Source of the DNA: DAOTKC01 sp035449045 | Lineage (GTDB): Bacteria; Bacillota; Clostridia; Christensenellales; CAG-917 | Direction: 5' to 3' | Assembly: GCA_035449045.1 (NCBI GenBank) | Contig: DAOTKC010000003.1 | Location: 27,536 to 91,535 of the forward strand | Length of the DNA stretch: 64,000 nt | In this document: positions 16,389 through 25,209 of the stretch, piece after piece | Layout of the letters: each line of letters begins with the position of its first letter | Numbering within the stretch: the first letter of the stretch is position 1 | Position numbers and translations under genes: made by a program | The notes under the pieces: model-generated | What the model was told of the DNA's origin: nothing | The model's input: only the letters and a program-made list of their open reading frames with translations | Databases searched by the model: none

Positions 16389-17069
16389 TTAGGTGCGAGC
16401 GCCGAATACCGCGGTGCCCAGCCTCAGCATGTTTGAGCCGAACTTTATCGCCGTTTCATAGTCGTGGGACATGCCGGCGGACAAAATTTCTATTTTCTCG
16501 TCGGCTTCACTTAACGACTTAAACAAATCATAGAGCTTTTGATAGTAAGGCTCGAGCTCGGTCTTTGAAAGAAAGGGCATGACCGCCATAATCCCTTTTA
16601 TGCACACGTTCTCAAACTTTGCCGCGTCCGCCAAAAAATCGCAGGCTAACTCGGGCGCTATCCCGCCCTTAGCGGCGTCGCCCGCGATGTTTATCTCGAG
16701 GAGGCAGTCCTGAACAATCCCGTGTTTTTTAGCCTGCCTGTCAATTTCCGCCGCCAGCTTTAAGCTGTCGAGGGATTGAATGAGCGCGCATTTTCCCGCA
16801 ACGTATTTTACCTTGTTGGTCTGAAGCCTGCCGATAAAATGCCACGTTATTTCGGGTGTCCACTTTTCGACAAGCTCCTGAGCGCGATTTTCGCCGAATA
16901 TCAGCCCCGATTTAAGCGCATTGACCGCTAATACTAAATCGCGCGGCATCGTTTTGGATGCCAAAGTCACCATAATATCGGACGGCTTGCGATTTACTTC
17001 CTCGCAAGCCCTCACGATTTTTTTCTCGACCTTAACCAAGTTGTCTTTAATTTCTAAAAGCGACAGCAT
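16389..17069 (-). CDS. yggS: YggS-family PLP homeostasis protein
   Basis: Cytosolic PLP-binding protein with a single alanine-racemase-like barrel and no known enzymatic reaction; it buffers pyridoxal phosphate and affects amino-acid pools. It is 226 residues, the normal length. The PLP lysine lies in LASKTMP, followed by the family motifs GENRAQEL, WHFIGRLQTNK and near the C-terminus LSAGMSHDYETAI and LRLGTAVFG. Its ATG at 17069 directly follows the alpha-galactosidase stop. The ribosome site is weak. It is followed after about 150 bp by sepF, the classical neighbour. Confidence 0.95.
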   Translation of the reverse strand: MLSLLEIKDNLVKVEKKIVRACEEVNRKPSDIMVTLASKTMPRDLVLAVNALKSGLIFGENRAQELVEKWTPEITWHFIGRLQTNKVKYVAGKCALIQSLDSLKLAAEIDRQAKKHGIVQDCLLEINIAGDAAKGGIAPELACDFLADAAKFENVCIKGIMAVMPFLSKTELEPYYQKLYDLFKSLSEADEKIEILSAGMSHDYETAIKFGSNMLRLGTAVFGART

Positions 17070-18749
17070 TTATTTTTCTTTTGCTTCCAAGACTTTCTCG
17101 CTGTATTCGCCCGTCAGCGTGTTGAAAATCAGCTTTTTGGTATCGCCCTGCTTGAACACTATTTGGATAATATTATTATTTAAGTATTCGGCGGAGATTA
17201 TTTGGGCATCGCTTTTTTTGTAGGTTTTCAAAAGAAGCTGCAATTTTTTGTCATCGTAGGTGCCGATGTCGTCGGAGACGAACAAGATGTTGCCGAACAT
17301 ATTGTTGATTTTAGCCAAAATCTCTTTCTGCGTCCACGAATACTTGGCGTTTTCGTCGCGGAGGAAGAAGACGTCGGGGTCGTTGACGAAGGCGCGGCCA
17401 TCGAGGTGGCGGCGGAAGATGGTGTTGTTCATGGCGTTTTTGGTGCTGATGATTTCCTGATTGGTTATCTTGGCGTAGAACTTTTCCTTAAAGCTAAGCT
17501 CGGCGTCGCAGCTTATTCTGCAAAGCTCAAACTTGCCGAAAGCGGGAGCCATCGGCACGCCGCACCCTAAAATCAGCTTGTCGCGGCAGCATTCGCGAAG
17601 GAAATCGACGGCTTCATACATGATTTGCCCACGCGTTTTATTGTTTCTCGGGACCATGCAGGCGCCGTAAAGAAAGTCGAGCTTGACCATGTCGAAGCCC
17701 CACTCGTCAAAAACCTTGTCGAAGCAGCTCTTAATGTATGCCGCGCATTCGGGGATATAGAAATCAAGCGCATAAAAGCCGCCCCACGCGATTCCGGCGA
17801 CAATGGGCTTACCTTTTTTGTTTTTAATCGTCCAGTCGGGATGGTCTTTCAGGACCTGAGATTTATACTCGGCGGAAAAGGGCGCCAGCCACAGCCCCGC
17901 TTTGTATCCCAAGACGTGGACGTCGTCGACAATGGGCTTGAGGCCGCGCGGGAATTTCTCGGGGTTGGGTGTCAGCCAATCGCCGACTAAAGTTTCATAG
18001 CCGTCGTCGATTTGGAAGATGTCGGCCTTGTCGCCCACTCTCGAAAGGCCTTTTAAGTCGCGTAGAATGATGCTTTCGTCGATTTTTTGGAAATAGTTAT
18101 ACCAGCTTGTATAGCCGCTCATGTGGGAAATCCTCGGCGGAGCTATTTCCATGGCGGCAAAATATTTGTCGAAAACTTCGTCGTAGCCGCCTGTGATTCT
18201 GACTATTTCAAAGAGCGTGTAGGCGGATGCGGGGCTCAGTCCCTCGACGTCCTTTTCAATCCTCACGCGGTCGTGGTTCATGTCGAAGTTAATTATCGTC
18301 CAGCCCGTGCGGTCGGTAAGCGAGCCGATAAGGTCCACTCTCATGCCCGACCTTATGTAGCCGTAGGTATAGCTGTGGAAAGCGCCCGCGACCTTGGCGT
18401 AATTTTTGAACATATAATCGCCCGTCGCGCCCGCGATTTTTTTAATCGCGCCTAAATTGCAAAGGCCGCGAAGCCCGTATTGGCGGTCGGTTTTTTTGTG
18501 TTCCTTGGATGTCGTCCACGATTGATAGCCGTTGGTGAAGACAACCGCGCCCTCGTCGTATACGTATTTATAGCTCAGTGAAACCGCTAAAAGTTCTATT
18601 TTCTGCTTGGGTATTATTTCGAGTTTTAAAAAGTTTTCATTTGAATTTTCGGAGATTTTCAAGGCGAAGTGCTCGTTTTCGGTTTCGGCGCGGAACTTGT
18701 AGGCGCCTATTTTGTAGTCAATCGAAAATCCAAAATCTTTCAAATTCAT
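17070..18749 (-). CDS. GH36-type alpha-galactosidase
   Basis: Retaining glycoside hydrolase of clan GH-D expected to remove alpha-linked galactose from oligosaccharides. No signal peptide, so cytosolic. Of 559 residues, the first 190 or so form the beta-sandwich (NGYQSWTTS); the barrel follows with IFQIDDGYE, GLWLAPF, the nucleophile motif VKLDFLYGA and the acid/base region RISCDAE. It is shorter than tetrameric GH36 enzymes (about 720 residues), so raffinose-synthase-like or other alpha-glycosidase activity is possible. Start at 18749 from GTGAGG upstream. No sugar transporter lies nearby. Confidence 0.85.
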   Translation of the reverse strand: MNLKDFGFSIDYKIGAYKFRAETENEHFALKISENSNENFLKLEIIPKQKIELLAVSLSYKYVYDEGAVVFTNGYQSWTTSKEHKKTDRQYGLRGLCNLGAIKKIAGATGDYMFKNYAKVAGAFHSYTYGYIRSGMRVDLIGSLTDRTGWTIINFDMNHDRVRIEKDVEGLSPASAYTLFEIVRITGGYDEVFDKYFAAMEIAPPRISHMSGYTSWYNYFQKIDESIILRDLKGLSRVGDKADIFQIDDGYETLVGDWLTPNPEKFPRGLKPIVDDVHVLGYKAGLWLAPFSAEYKSQVLKDHPDWTIKNKKGKPIVAGIAWGGFYALDFYIPECAAYIKSCFDKVFDEWGFDMVKLDFLYGACMVPRNNKTRGQIMYEAVDFLRECCRDKLILGCGVPMAPAFGKFELCRISCDAELSFKEKFYAKITNQEIISTKNAMNNTIFRRHLDGRAFVNDPDVFFLRDENAKYSWTQKEILAKINNMFGNILFVSDDIGTYDDKKLQLLLKTYKKSDAQIISAEYLNNNIIQIVFKQGDTKKLIFNTLTGEYSEKVLEAKEK

Positions 18750-18784
18750 AAAAAACCTCACGCCCGTTTTGGGAACATATATAA

Positions 18785-18813
18785 ATTATATAATAATAAT
18801 ACCTGCCTGTAAA
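18785..18813 (-). promoter_or_regulatory. Promoter of the alpha-galactosidase/yggS pair
   Basis: TTTACA (-35), 17 bp, perfect TATAAT (-10), about 35 bp before the start codon at 18749. Confidence 0.65.
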
Positions 18814-18883
18814 GGCTTTTCCGCCGTGGAAAAAGACAAAAAACCGCGATTTATATCCGCTTTTCTTATTTTAAACCTTTGGT

Positions 18884-20149
18884 TTATTCGAAATATTCAA
18901 ATTCCAGCGCGCCCATGAGCACGGTGTCGCCCTCGCGCAGTCCTTTCTCTTTAAGAGCGTCTATGACACCCGCCTCAATTAGCTTTCTTTGGAAATAGCG
19001 CATGCTGTCGTCGTCGTCGAACAGCACGTTCCGCTCAAGTTTTTCGACAATTCCGCCCAATACCTCAAAGACGCCCTCGCCTACCCGATGGATTACAAAG
19101 CTGTCGCCCTCGGGCTTTTTATATTCAAACTTATAATCTTCGGGCACCAACGGGCCGGGCGTGGGAAGCGATTTGAATCGGCTGTAAATTTCATGAATAA
19201 GCTCGTCAAGGCCGGTGTAGGCGGCCGCCGAAATTTTTATTGCGGAAACGCCGGTCGCTTTTTCAAACTCCTCGATGTTTTGATTATCCGTAAGAAGGTC
19301 GGTCTTGTTTAAAACGACGATTTCTGCAAGGCTTTCGAGCTTTTCGGAATACACTTTAAGCTCTTTTCTAATAGTGTAGTAATCCTCGGCGGGCGTGCGC
19401 CCTTCCGAAGCCGAGATGTCGACGACATGGACGAGCAGACGGACGCGCTCGATATGCCGAAGGAAGTAATGCCCCAGCCCCGCGCCCTCGCCCGCGCCCT
19501 CGATAAGGCCGGGAATGTCGGCCAAAACTATGCTCTCGTCGTAGACTTTGAGCACGCCGAGATTGGGAGATAGCGTAGTGAAGTGATAGTTGGCAATCTT
19601 GGGCCTCGCCGAGGTCAAAACGGAAAGCAATGTTGATTTTCCCACGTTGGGATAGCCGATGAGGCCGACGTCGGCAAGCGTCTTCAGCTCAAGTGTAACC
19701 TTAACTTCGGGCGCTTTTTCGCCCTGCTGGGAAAAGCCCGGCGAGCGCCTGGTAGCCGTCGCGAATCTGGCGTTTCCTTTGCCGCCTCTGCCGCCGGAAA
19801 GCACTACGCTTGTCTGTCCGTCGTAATAGAGGTCGCAAATAATCTCGCCGCTTTCAGTGTCCTTAATGACGGTTCCGACGGGCACGCGAATAATTAAATC
19901 CTTGCCCGAACGGCCGGTGCAGGTGTTGATGTCGCCTTTTTCGCCGTTCTCGGCGCGGTAAAATTTTTGATATTTAAAATCGATGAGCGTGTTGAGGCTT
20001 TCGGTGGCGGTAAAAATTATATCGCCGCCCTTGCCGCCGTCGCCGCCGTCAGGCCCGCCATTCATGATGAACTTTTCGCGGTGGAAGGACACGCGGCCGT
20101 CGCCGCCGTCACCCGCTTTTATCGTGATTTTTGCGTAATCCAAAAACAT
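18884..20149 (-). CDS. obgE: Obg GTPase (CgtA)
   Basis: Essential GTPase bound to the large ribosomal subunit, acting in ribosome assembly and stress control. All three domains are present in 421 residues: the glycine-rich Obg fold (DGGDGRVSFHREKF to about 160), the G domain with GYPNVGKST (G1), DIPGLIEGA (G3) and LNKTDL (G4), and the C-terminal OCT domain (about 345-421, FVIHRVGEG). Start MFLDYAKI is the family start. It stands alone here, without the rplU-rpmA genes that often precede obgE. Ribosome site weak (GGTGCGG). Confidence 0.97.
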   Translation of the reverse strand: MFLDYAKITIKAGDGGDGRVSFHREKFIMNGGPDGGDGGKGGDIIFTATESLNTLIDFKYQKFYRAENGEKGDINTCTGRSGKDLIIRVPVGTVIKDTESGEIICDLYYDGQTSVVLSGGRGGKGNARFATATRRSPGFSQQGEKAPEVKVTLELKTLADVGLIGYPNVGKSTLLSVLTSARPKIANYHFTTLSPNLGVLKVYDESIVLADIPGLIEGAGEGAGLGHYFLRHIERVRLLVHVVDISASEGRTPAEDYYTIRKELKVYSEKLESLAEIVVLNKTDLLTDNQNIEEFEKATGVSAIKISAAAYTGLDELIHEIYSRFKSLPTPGPLVPEDYKFEYKKPEGDSFVIHRVGEGVFEVLGGIVEKLERNVLFDDDDSMRYFQRKLIEAGVIDALKEKGLREGDTVLMGALEFEYFE

Positions 20150-20303
20150 AACCGCACCGTCGGGAAATTTTCAATCTTAAATAATCCCGTCTTTCTGCAT
20201 GCAAAGCCGACTGAATTATTATTGACTATTTTGCTTTGCGTTTCGCTTTGATTCTAGTTTTTTATATTTCGATTGTAATAACAGAAAAAGTTTTTTCTTT
20301 TTA

Positions 20304-21671
20304 TTAATTGTTATTCTTAAATCTCTCTATTATAGTTCTCGCCGCGGTTTTGCCCGCGCCCATGGCGAGAATGACGGTGGCTGCGCCCGTCACGGCGTCG
20401 CCGCCCGCAAAGAGGTTTTCGACGTTGGTTTCGCCGTTTTCATTTATCAAAATCGTGCCTTTATCGGTGGTATTCAACCGTTTAAAGCTGTTTTTGAGCA
20501 ATGGGTTGGGAGTCGTTCCCAAAGCCACTATCACTTGGTCGCAGGCTATTTCGTGCTCCGAGCCCGGGACAGCAATAGGCCTTCTGCGCCCCGAAGCGTC
20601 GGGCTCGCCCAACTCCATTTTTATGCATCTGATGCCGGTAACTCGGCCGTTTTCACCCAAAATCTCGATGGGATTGGTAAGCAACCTAAACTCCACGCCC
20701 TCCTCGAGCGCGTGCTCGATTTCCTCGGCGCGGGCGGGCATCTCCTCTCTGGTGCGGCGGTAAACAAGAGTTACTTTGCCGCCCAGACGAAGCGCGGTGC
20801 GCGCCGAGTCCATGGCGACGTTGCCGGCGCCAACCACCACCACGTTCTTGCCGCGAATCAGCGGCGTGTCGGAATCCTCGCGGTAGGCCTTCATAAGATT
20901 GACGCGCGTAAGGTATTCGTTGGCGCTGTATACTCCGTTCAGGTTTTCGCCCTTGACGCCCAAAAACGAAGGCAGGCCGGCGCCCGTCGCGATGTATACC
21001 GCGTCGTTTTCCTTCATAAGCTCGTCGACGGTGATTGTCTTGCCGATAACGGCGTTCAATTCTATTTTGACGCCCAAATCTAGGAGCGTTTCTATCTCGC
21101 GCTCCACGATATCCTTGGGAAGCCTGAATTCGGGAATGCCATAAATCAAAACGCCGCCCGCCTTGTGAAGGCTTTCGTAGATTGTTACCTCAAAGCCGGC
21201 AAGAGCGAGGTCGGCGGCGGCGGTCAAGCCCGAGGGGCCGCTGCCTATGACGGCGGCCTTGCGGCCGTTTTTGGCGGCGGGTTTTATCTCCGATTTCGCT
21301 TTCAACGCGTAGTCGCCGATAAACCTCTCAAGATAGCCTATGCCGACGGAGCCGCCAAGTTTTGCCTTGCGGACGCAGTATTTCTCGCACTGCTCCTCTT
21401 GGGGGCAGACTCTGCCGCAGACGGAGGGCAAGTTGTTGTCGCCCTTCATGACCTTGACGGAGGCGGCAAAATCGCGATTTTTAATGCAAGAAATGAATTC
21501 GGGGATGGAAACGCCTACCGGACAGCCCTTCTTGCAGGGCGCGTTTTTGCATTGAAGGCATCTCTCCGCCTCTTTGACCGCCGTCTCTTCGTCGTATCCG
21601 AGCGCAACTTCGCCGAAACCTTTAATTCTCTCTTTAGCATCCGCCGTGGGGATGGGATTTCTTTTTTCCAT
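20304..21671 (-). CDS. nfnB: NADPH-binding flavoprotein, NfnB / glutamate synthase small-chain type
   Basis: Large subunit of the electron-bifurcating NADH-dependent ferredoxin:NADP+ oxidoreductase, or a lone GltD-like subunit; the neighbour settles it in favour of Nfn. It has 455 residues: N-terminal cysteine clusters CLQCKNAPCKKGC and CGRVCPQEEQCEKYC for iron-sulfur centres, an FAD motif GSGPSGLTAAADLALAG, an NADPH motif VVGAGNVAMDSARTALRLG, and the C-terminal GGDAVTGAATV. It lies downstream of nfnA on the same strand with a 128-bp gap. No large glutamate synthase chain is present in the window. Confidence 0.9.
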   Translation of the reverse strand: MEKRNPIPTADAKERIKGFGEVALGYDEETAVKEAERCLQCKNAPCKKGCPVGVSIPEFISCIKNRDFAASVKVMKGDNNLPSVCGRVCPQEEQCEKYCVRKAKLGGSVGIGYLERFIGDYALKAKSEIKPAAKNGRKAAVIGSGPSGLTAAADLALAGFEVTIYESLHKAGGVLIYGIPEFRLPKDIVEREIETLLDLGVKIELNAVIGKTITVDELMKENDAVYIATGAGLPSFLGVKGENLNGVYSANEYLTRVNLMKAYREDSDTPLIRGKNVVVVGAGNVAMDSARTALRLGGKVTLVYRRTREEMPARAEEIEHALEEGVEFRLLTNPIEILGENGRVTGIRCIKMELGEPDASGRRRPIAVPGSEHEIACDQVIVALGTTPNPLLKNSFKRLNTTDKGTILINENGETNVENLFAGGDAVTGAATVILAMGAGKTAARTIIERFKNNN

Positions 21672-21799
21672 ATCTTCCTCGCTGTTTGAGGTCTTCTTAG
21701 CTTGTTTTAGCTTTTTGGGTTGTGTTAAATTTTAACCACAGAATTTGTTAGACTTTTTTTCGCCGTTACTTAGCTTTATTGAACGGAATTTTGAACCAT

Positions 21800-22630
21800 T
21801 CAGCCCTTCTTTGGCGCACCGCTCAAGCGGCAGATATGCTCTTTTTCCTGTTCGACATAGGTGCGTGAGCGCGCCATCGCCTCCTCGAAATCGACGAGGT
21901 GGCCGTCGAACTCGGGCCCGTCTACGCAGGCGTATTTAACTTTACCGCCCACGGTGAGGCGGCAGCAACCGCACATACCGGTGCCGTCCACCATGATGCT
22001 GTTCATGCTAACAATAGTCTTTAATCCGTAGCCGCGCGTGAGGTTGGCGACCGCCCGCATCATGGGCAACGGCCCGACCGCGAATACGGCGTCATAGTTT
22101 TTCCCCTCTTTTATGAGCGCTTCAAGCTTTGCCGTCACAAAACCTTTCTCGCCGCGGCTGCCGTCGTCGGTCACGACGCAGAGATTTTCCGAAAACTGCC
22201 GCATTTCGTCCTCATAGACCAAAAGCGAAGCCGTTCTCGCCCCGATTATGGAATCGGCGGGCTTTCCCTCTTTAAACAAATGCTTAGCCTGCGGATAGAC
22301 GACGGCGGTGCCTATTCCGCCTCCGACGAGTAATATTTTACCGAAATCCTCAAGGTCGGTGGCGTTGCCGAGCGGACCTACTAAATCGTGGATATACTCC
22401 CCCTCTTCTTTTTGCGCCAGCTTCATAGTGGTGTATCCCACCGTCTGCACCAAAATCGTTATGCCGTCGTCGTGAATGTCGCAGATGGTAAAGGGCACGC
22501 GCTCGCCCTCGGCGTCGACGCGAAGGATGATAAACTGGCCGGGCTTGGCGTGCGCGGCAACTTTAGAACATAAAAACCGGTATTCAATTGCGTTTTCGGC
22601 AAGAGTTCTCTTTTTCAGTATCTTATACAT
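21800..22630 (-). CDS. nfnA: NfnA-type FAD/NAD-binding subunit
   Basis: Small subunit of the Nfn transhydrogenase (also annotated sulfide dehydrogenase beta or dihydroorotate dehydrogenase electron-transfer subunit). It couples NADH and reduced ferredoxin to NADPH formation in anaerobes. 276 residues: an FAD domain (PFTICDI), an NAD domain with LLVGGGIGTAVVYP, and the [2Fe-2S] cysteines in GMCGCCRLTV with a further Cys in YACVDGPEFDGHLVDF, the family hallmark. Start at 22630 because GGAG lies 7 bases upstream; the longer frame adds a cysteine-rich head with no ribosome site. It precedes nfnB. Confidence 0.9.
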   Translation of the reverse strand: MYKILKKRTLAENAIEYRFLCSKVAAHAKPGQFIILRVDAEGERVPFTICDIHDDGITILVQTVGYTTMKLAQKEEGEYIHDLVGPLGNATDLEDFGKILLVGGGIGTAVVYPQAKHLFKEGKPADSIIGARTASLLVYEDEMRQFSENLCVVTDDGSRGEKGFVTAKLEALIKEGKNYDAVFAVGPLPMMRAVANLTRGYGLKTIVSMNSIMVDGTGMCGCCRLTVGGKVKYACVDGPEFDGHLVDFEEAMARSRTYVEQEKEHICRLSGAPKKG

Positions 22631-22649
22631 CGTTTGCTCCGTTTTACAT

Positions 22650-22678
22650 TTTCTATCGCCGCATTTCAGGGCTTTCAA
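22650..22678 (-). promoter_or_regulatory. Probable promoter of nfnAB
   Basis: TTGAAA (-35), 17 bp, TAGAAA (-10), about 20 bp upstream of the nfnA start. Confidence 0.45.
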
Positions 22679-22729
22679 CGGCTAATTTTTGTGATTTTAC
22701 CGAGTATGCGGTATTACCTTTTATTGAAA

Positions 22730-23395
22730 TCAGGGATTATTCGCATTGGGCGAAGGGTTAAGCTTTAGCGTGGTCTTATAGTATTCGCAAATATCGGTGA
22801 GGGCGCAGACGCCGCATTCGGGGCTTTGGGCGCGGCAGATGTAACGGCCGTGGAAAATTAAAAGATGGTGGAGATTTCGCCACATCGAACGGTCGAAAAA
22901 CTCCATCAGTTGCTGTTCCGTCTTTTCGGGCGTGGCGGCGTCGGCTATACCTATGCGGTTGCTAACTCTAAATACATGGGTGTCGACGGCGATGGCGTCG
23001 GAGCCGAAAGCCACCGAGGTTATGACGTTGGCGGTTTTTCTGCCCACGCCGGCAAGCTTGATGAGGTCGTCGAAGTTATCGGGGACGCGGCCGCCGTAGT
23101 TTGCGACAATGTCGCGGGCGGCGAAAACGATGTTTTTGGCTTTGTTCCGGTAAAATCCACAGGAAAAAATGTGCGGCTCGAGCTCGGCGGGCTCGATTGC
23201 GGCAAAAGCCTCGGGAGTATTCCAAATTTTAAAGAGTTTTTCGGTGACGATGTTGACGCGCTTGTCGGTGCATTGCGCCGACAAAATCACGGCAACCAAA
23301 AGCTCAAAAGGCGAGCTGTAATTAAGCTCGCAATGCGCCTCGGGGTGCATTTCCTTAAGCCTCGAATATACCGCTTCCGCCAAATTCATTTCCAT
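22730..23395 (-). CDS. nth: Endonuclease III
   Basis: DNA glycosylase/AP lyase for oxidised pyrimidines. 221 residues with the helix-hairpin-helix and catalytic lysine in LAGVGRKTANV, the catalytic aspartate in AVDTHVFRVSNR and the [4Fe-4S] cysteines CRAQSPECGVCALTDIC (CX6CX2CX5C). Start is the ATG at 23395; MNLAE two codons later is also possible. No ribosome site precedes either. A promoter just upstream predicts a leader of only about 6 bases. Monocistronic. Confidence 0.96.
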   Translation of the reverse strand: MEMNLAEAVYSRLKEMHPEAHCELNYSSPFELLVAVILSAQCTDKRVNIVTEKLFKIWNTPEAFAAIEPAELEPHIFSCGFYRNKAKNIVFAARDIVANYGGRVPDNFDDLIKLAGVGRKTANVITSVAFGSDAIAVDTHVFRVSNRIGIADAATPEKTEQQLMEFFDRSMWRNLHHLLIFHGRYICRAQSPECGVCALTDICEYYKTTLKLNPSPNANNP

Positions 23396-23407
23396 ATTAT
23401 GCGTTAT

Positions 23408-23436
23408 ATTATGGCATATTTTGGATTTAAGGGCAA
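23408..23436 (-). promoter_or_regulatory. Promoter of nth, near-leaderless
   Basis: TTGCCC (-35), 17 bp, CATAAT (-10). The predicted start near 23401 lies about 6 bases before the nth ATG. Confidence 0.55.
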
Positions 23437-23512
23437 GTATTAGGCTCGAAATGTTTTTATTCCTTTTTATCGGCTTAAACGGATTGATATTTTTTGCGGC
23501 AGGGCTTTTTGT

Positions 23513-23540
23513 AAAAGCCGCGCCGAAAATGCGGCGCGGC
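23513..23540 (-). terminator. Terminator of the cysteine desulfurase-like gene
   Basis: Perfect stem GCCGCGCCG / CGGCGCGGC with a 6-base loop, followed on the - strand by TTTT. Confidence 0.7.
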
Positions 23541-23563
23541 TTAAATCGAACTTATTTTGAGCA

Positions 23564-24688
23564 TTAAGCTGAGGTGTGCTTAACTATTTTTTCAATCGCG
23601 TTCAAAAAAGCCGCGGCGTCGCGGTCGGTGTTGTTGAAGCCGACGCTGGCGCGCACCATGCCCTGCTTTTCGGTGCCGTAATATTTATGAAGCAGCGGCG
23701 CGCAGTGAAGGCCGCTTCTGACGGCGATATCGGCGGCGTTCAAAAGGTCGGCGACGTCGCTTGAAGGGATGTCGCCTAAGTTGAATGACACTATTCCCGC
23801 CCGTGCGTCCTTGGTGTAAACCTTGACGCCGAGAGAGGTTAAGCCGTAAATAAGCTCTCCCCCGATTTTTTCAATCAACGCGTTCCCTTCTCTAAGGTGC
23901 GAATAAGTCCAGCGCACTGCCTCGCCCAGCGCGGCTATTCCCGCCGAAAACAGCGTGCCGCTTTCCAAACTTTCGGGATAACCCTCGGGTTGGGTGACGC
24001 TGCTCGAATATGTGCCGGTGCCGCCCAAAATGAGCGGCGCGATTTTAACTTTGTCGGAAAAGACCAAGACGCCCGTCCCTTGAAAACCGTGAAGCCCCTT
24101 ATGACCGGGCAGCGCCAGCATATCGACGCCCATCTTTAAAAAATCAAAATATATGTGCGGCACGCCCTGCGCGCCGTCCACCAAAAAGACTATATTTTTG
24201 CTTTTGGCGAGCTTGCCTATCCCCTCGATATCGGCCACGGCACCGGTGACGTTAGAGACAAAATTTACCGCGATGAGGGATGTATCGCGCCTGATATACG
24301 GCTCGATTTCGGAGGCAGTTACAAAGCCCTCGTCGTTGGGCTCAATCAGCGTAACCGCCACTTTATCTGTCGAGTTCAGCCGATAAAGCGGGCGAAGCGT
24401 GGAATTATGCTCTAAAACGGTGGAGATGATGTGTCCTTTGAATCCGCCTTTCAGAAGGCAGAGATTGAGGGCTTCGGTGCAGTTTTTGGTGAACACCACG
24501 TTGGCCGATTGTGCGGCAAGTTTATCTTGAATTATTGCCCGTGTTTCCTCTATTTTTAAAGCGGTCGTTATGGCGTCGCGGTGGGCGCTTCTGCCGCTGT
24601 TGCTGCTTTTTGTGAGCTCGTTTATCAATATGTTCAAGGCAGACTTAGGCTTAAAGCGCGAGGTCGCCGCGTTGTCAAAATATATCAT
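23564..24688 (-). CDS. Cysteine desulfurase-family PLP enzyme
   Basis: Fold-type I aminotransferase-like enzyme that likely removes sulfur (or selenium) from cysteine. 374 residues, with FDNAATS at the N-terminus, the substrate/PLP motif VDGAQGVPH, the Schiff-base lysine in LPGHKGLHG and an active-site cysteine in RSGLHCAPL. The last motif is characteristic of the subfamily annotated as cysteine desulfurase family protein in Clostridia. GAGGAATT precedes the ATG. It is divergent from a DUF3343 gene 82 bp away, a pairing that supports a sulfur/selenium-transfer role over NifS/IscS iron-sulfur assembly. No iscU is nearby. Confidence 0.9.
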   Translation of the reverse strand: MIYFDNAATSRFKPKSALNILINELTKSSNSGRSAHRDAITTALKIEETRAIIQDKLAAQSANVVFTKNCTEALNLCLLKGGFKGHIISTVLEHNSTLRPLYRLNSTDKVAVTLIEPNDEGFVTASEIEPYIRRDTSLIAVNFVSNVTGAVADIEGIGKLAKSKNIVFLVDGAQGVPHIYFDFLKMGVDMLALPGHKGLHGFQGTGVLVFSDKVKIAPLILGGTGTYSSSVTQPEGYPESLESGTLFSAGIAALGEAVRWTYSHLREGNALIEKIGGELIYGLTSLGVKVYTKDARAGIVSFNLGDIPSSDVADLLNAADIAVRSGLHCAPLLHKYYGTEKQGMVRASVGFNNTDRDAAAFLNAIEKIVKHTSA

Positions 24689-24770
24689 AATTCCTCATTT
24701 TCGGACATAAAATTTTATTCCATAATATAGTGTATTAGACCGAATGTGATTTGGTTATAGAGGTTATGAT

Positions 24771-25025
24771 ATGAAAGAAAGAACGGGCTCCGGCTTCAGA
24801 GCGGCCGTCTTTAGGTCGCGCTCTCAAGCCATAAAATTTCAGGAGGCGCTGCGAAGTTATAGAATTCCGTCAAATATAATAAACACGCCGAGGGAGCTTT
24901 CGCAGGGCTGCGGGCTCTCGGTGCGATTTGATGAAAGGTTTGAAAAAAACGTAAAAATGGTGCTATCGAGAATGCAGCTTTCCTCCTATGTGGGCATTTA
25001 CCCGATTTCGGGCGAAATATTGTAG
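24771..25025 (+). CDS. DUF3343 protein, putative Se/S carrier
   Basis: 84-residue protein matching the DUF3343 pattern: an N-terminal FRSRSQAIKFQEAL, a middle IPSNIINTPRELSQGCGLSVRF containing the single conserved cysteine, and a C-terminal FEKNVKMVL. The family is described as a putative selenium/sulfur carrier and often lies beside cysteine desulfurase-like, SirA/YedF-like or selD genes. Here the desulfurase-like gene is its divergent neighbour, so Cys (in QGCGLS) may receive a persulfide or selenide. GAGG lies 8 bases before the ATG. Biochemical role is inferred. Confidence 0.82.
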   Translation: MKERTGSGFRAAVFRSRSQAIKFQEALRSYRIPSNIINTPRELSQGCGLSVRFDERFEKNVKMVLSRMQLSSYVGIYPISGEIL

Positions 25026-25151
25026 ATTGATAAATCAAACAAAAGCAGGAAAGACGGAAACTAAAGCAACAATAGAGGCCTTGTAATTTAGAACACAAGA
25101 ACTCGAATGAACTTAGGAAGAATAATAGGTCCGGACAAAACATTGAAACAC

Positions 25152-25182
25152 AAAAAAAGCCGACATTTTGTCGGCTTTTTTA
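25152..25182. terminator. Bidirectional terminator between convergent genes
   Basis: GCCGAC / GTCGGC stem with A-run and T-run on its two sides, placed between the convergent DUF3343 gene (+) and the glycosyltransferase gene (-). The 125 bp before it hold nothing I can identify. Confidence 0.88.
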
Positions 25183-25209
25183 ATGCGTTTAGAAAAATAA
25201 GTTAGTAAA

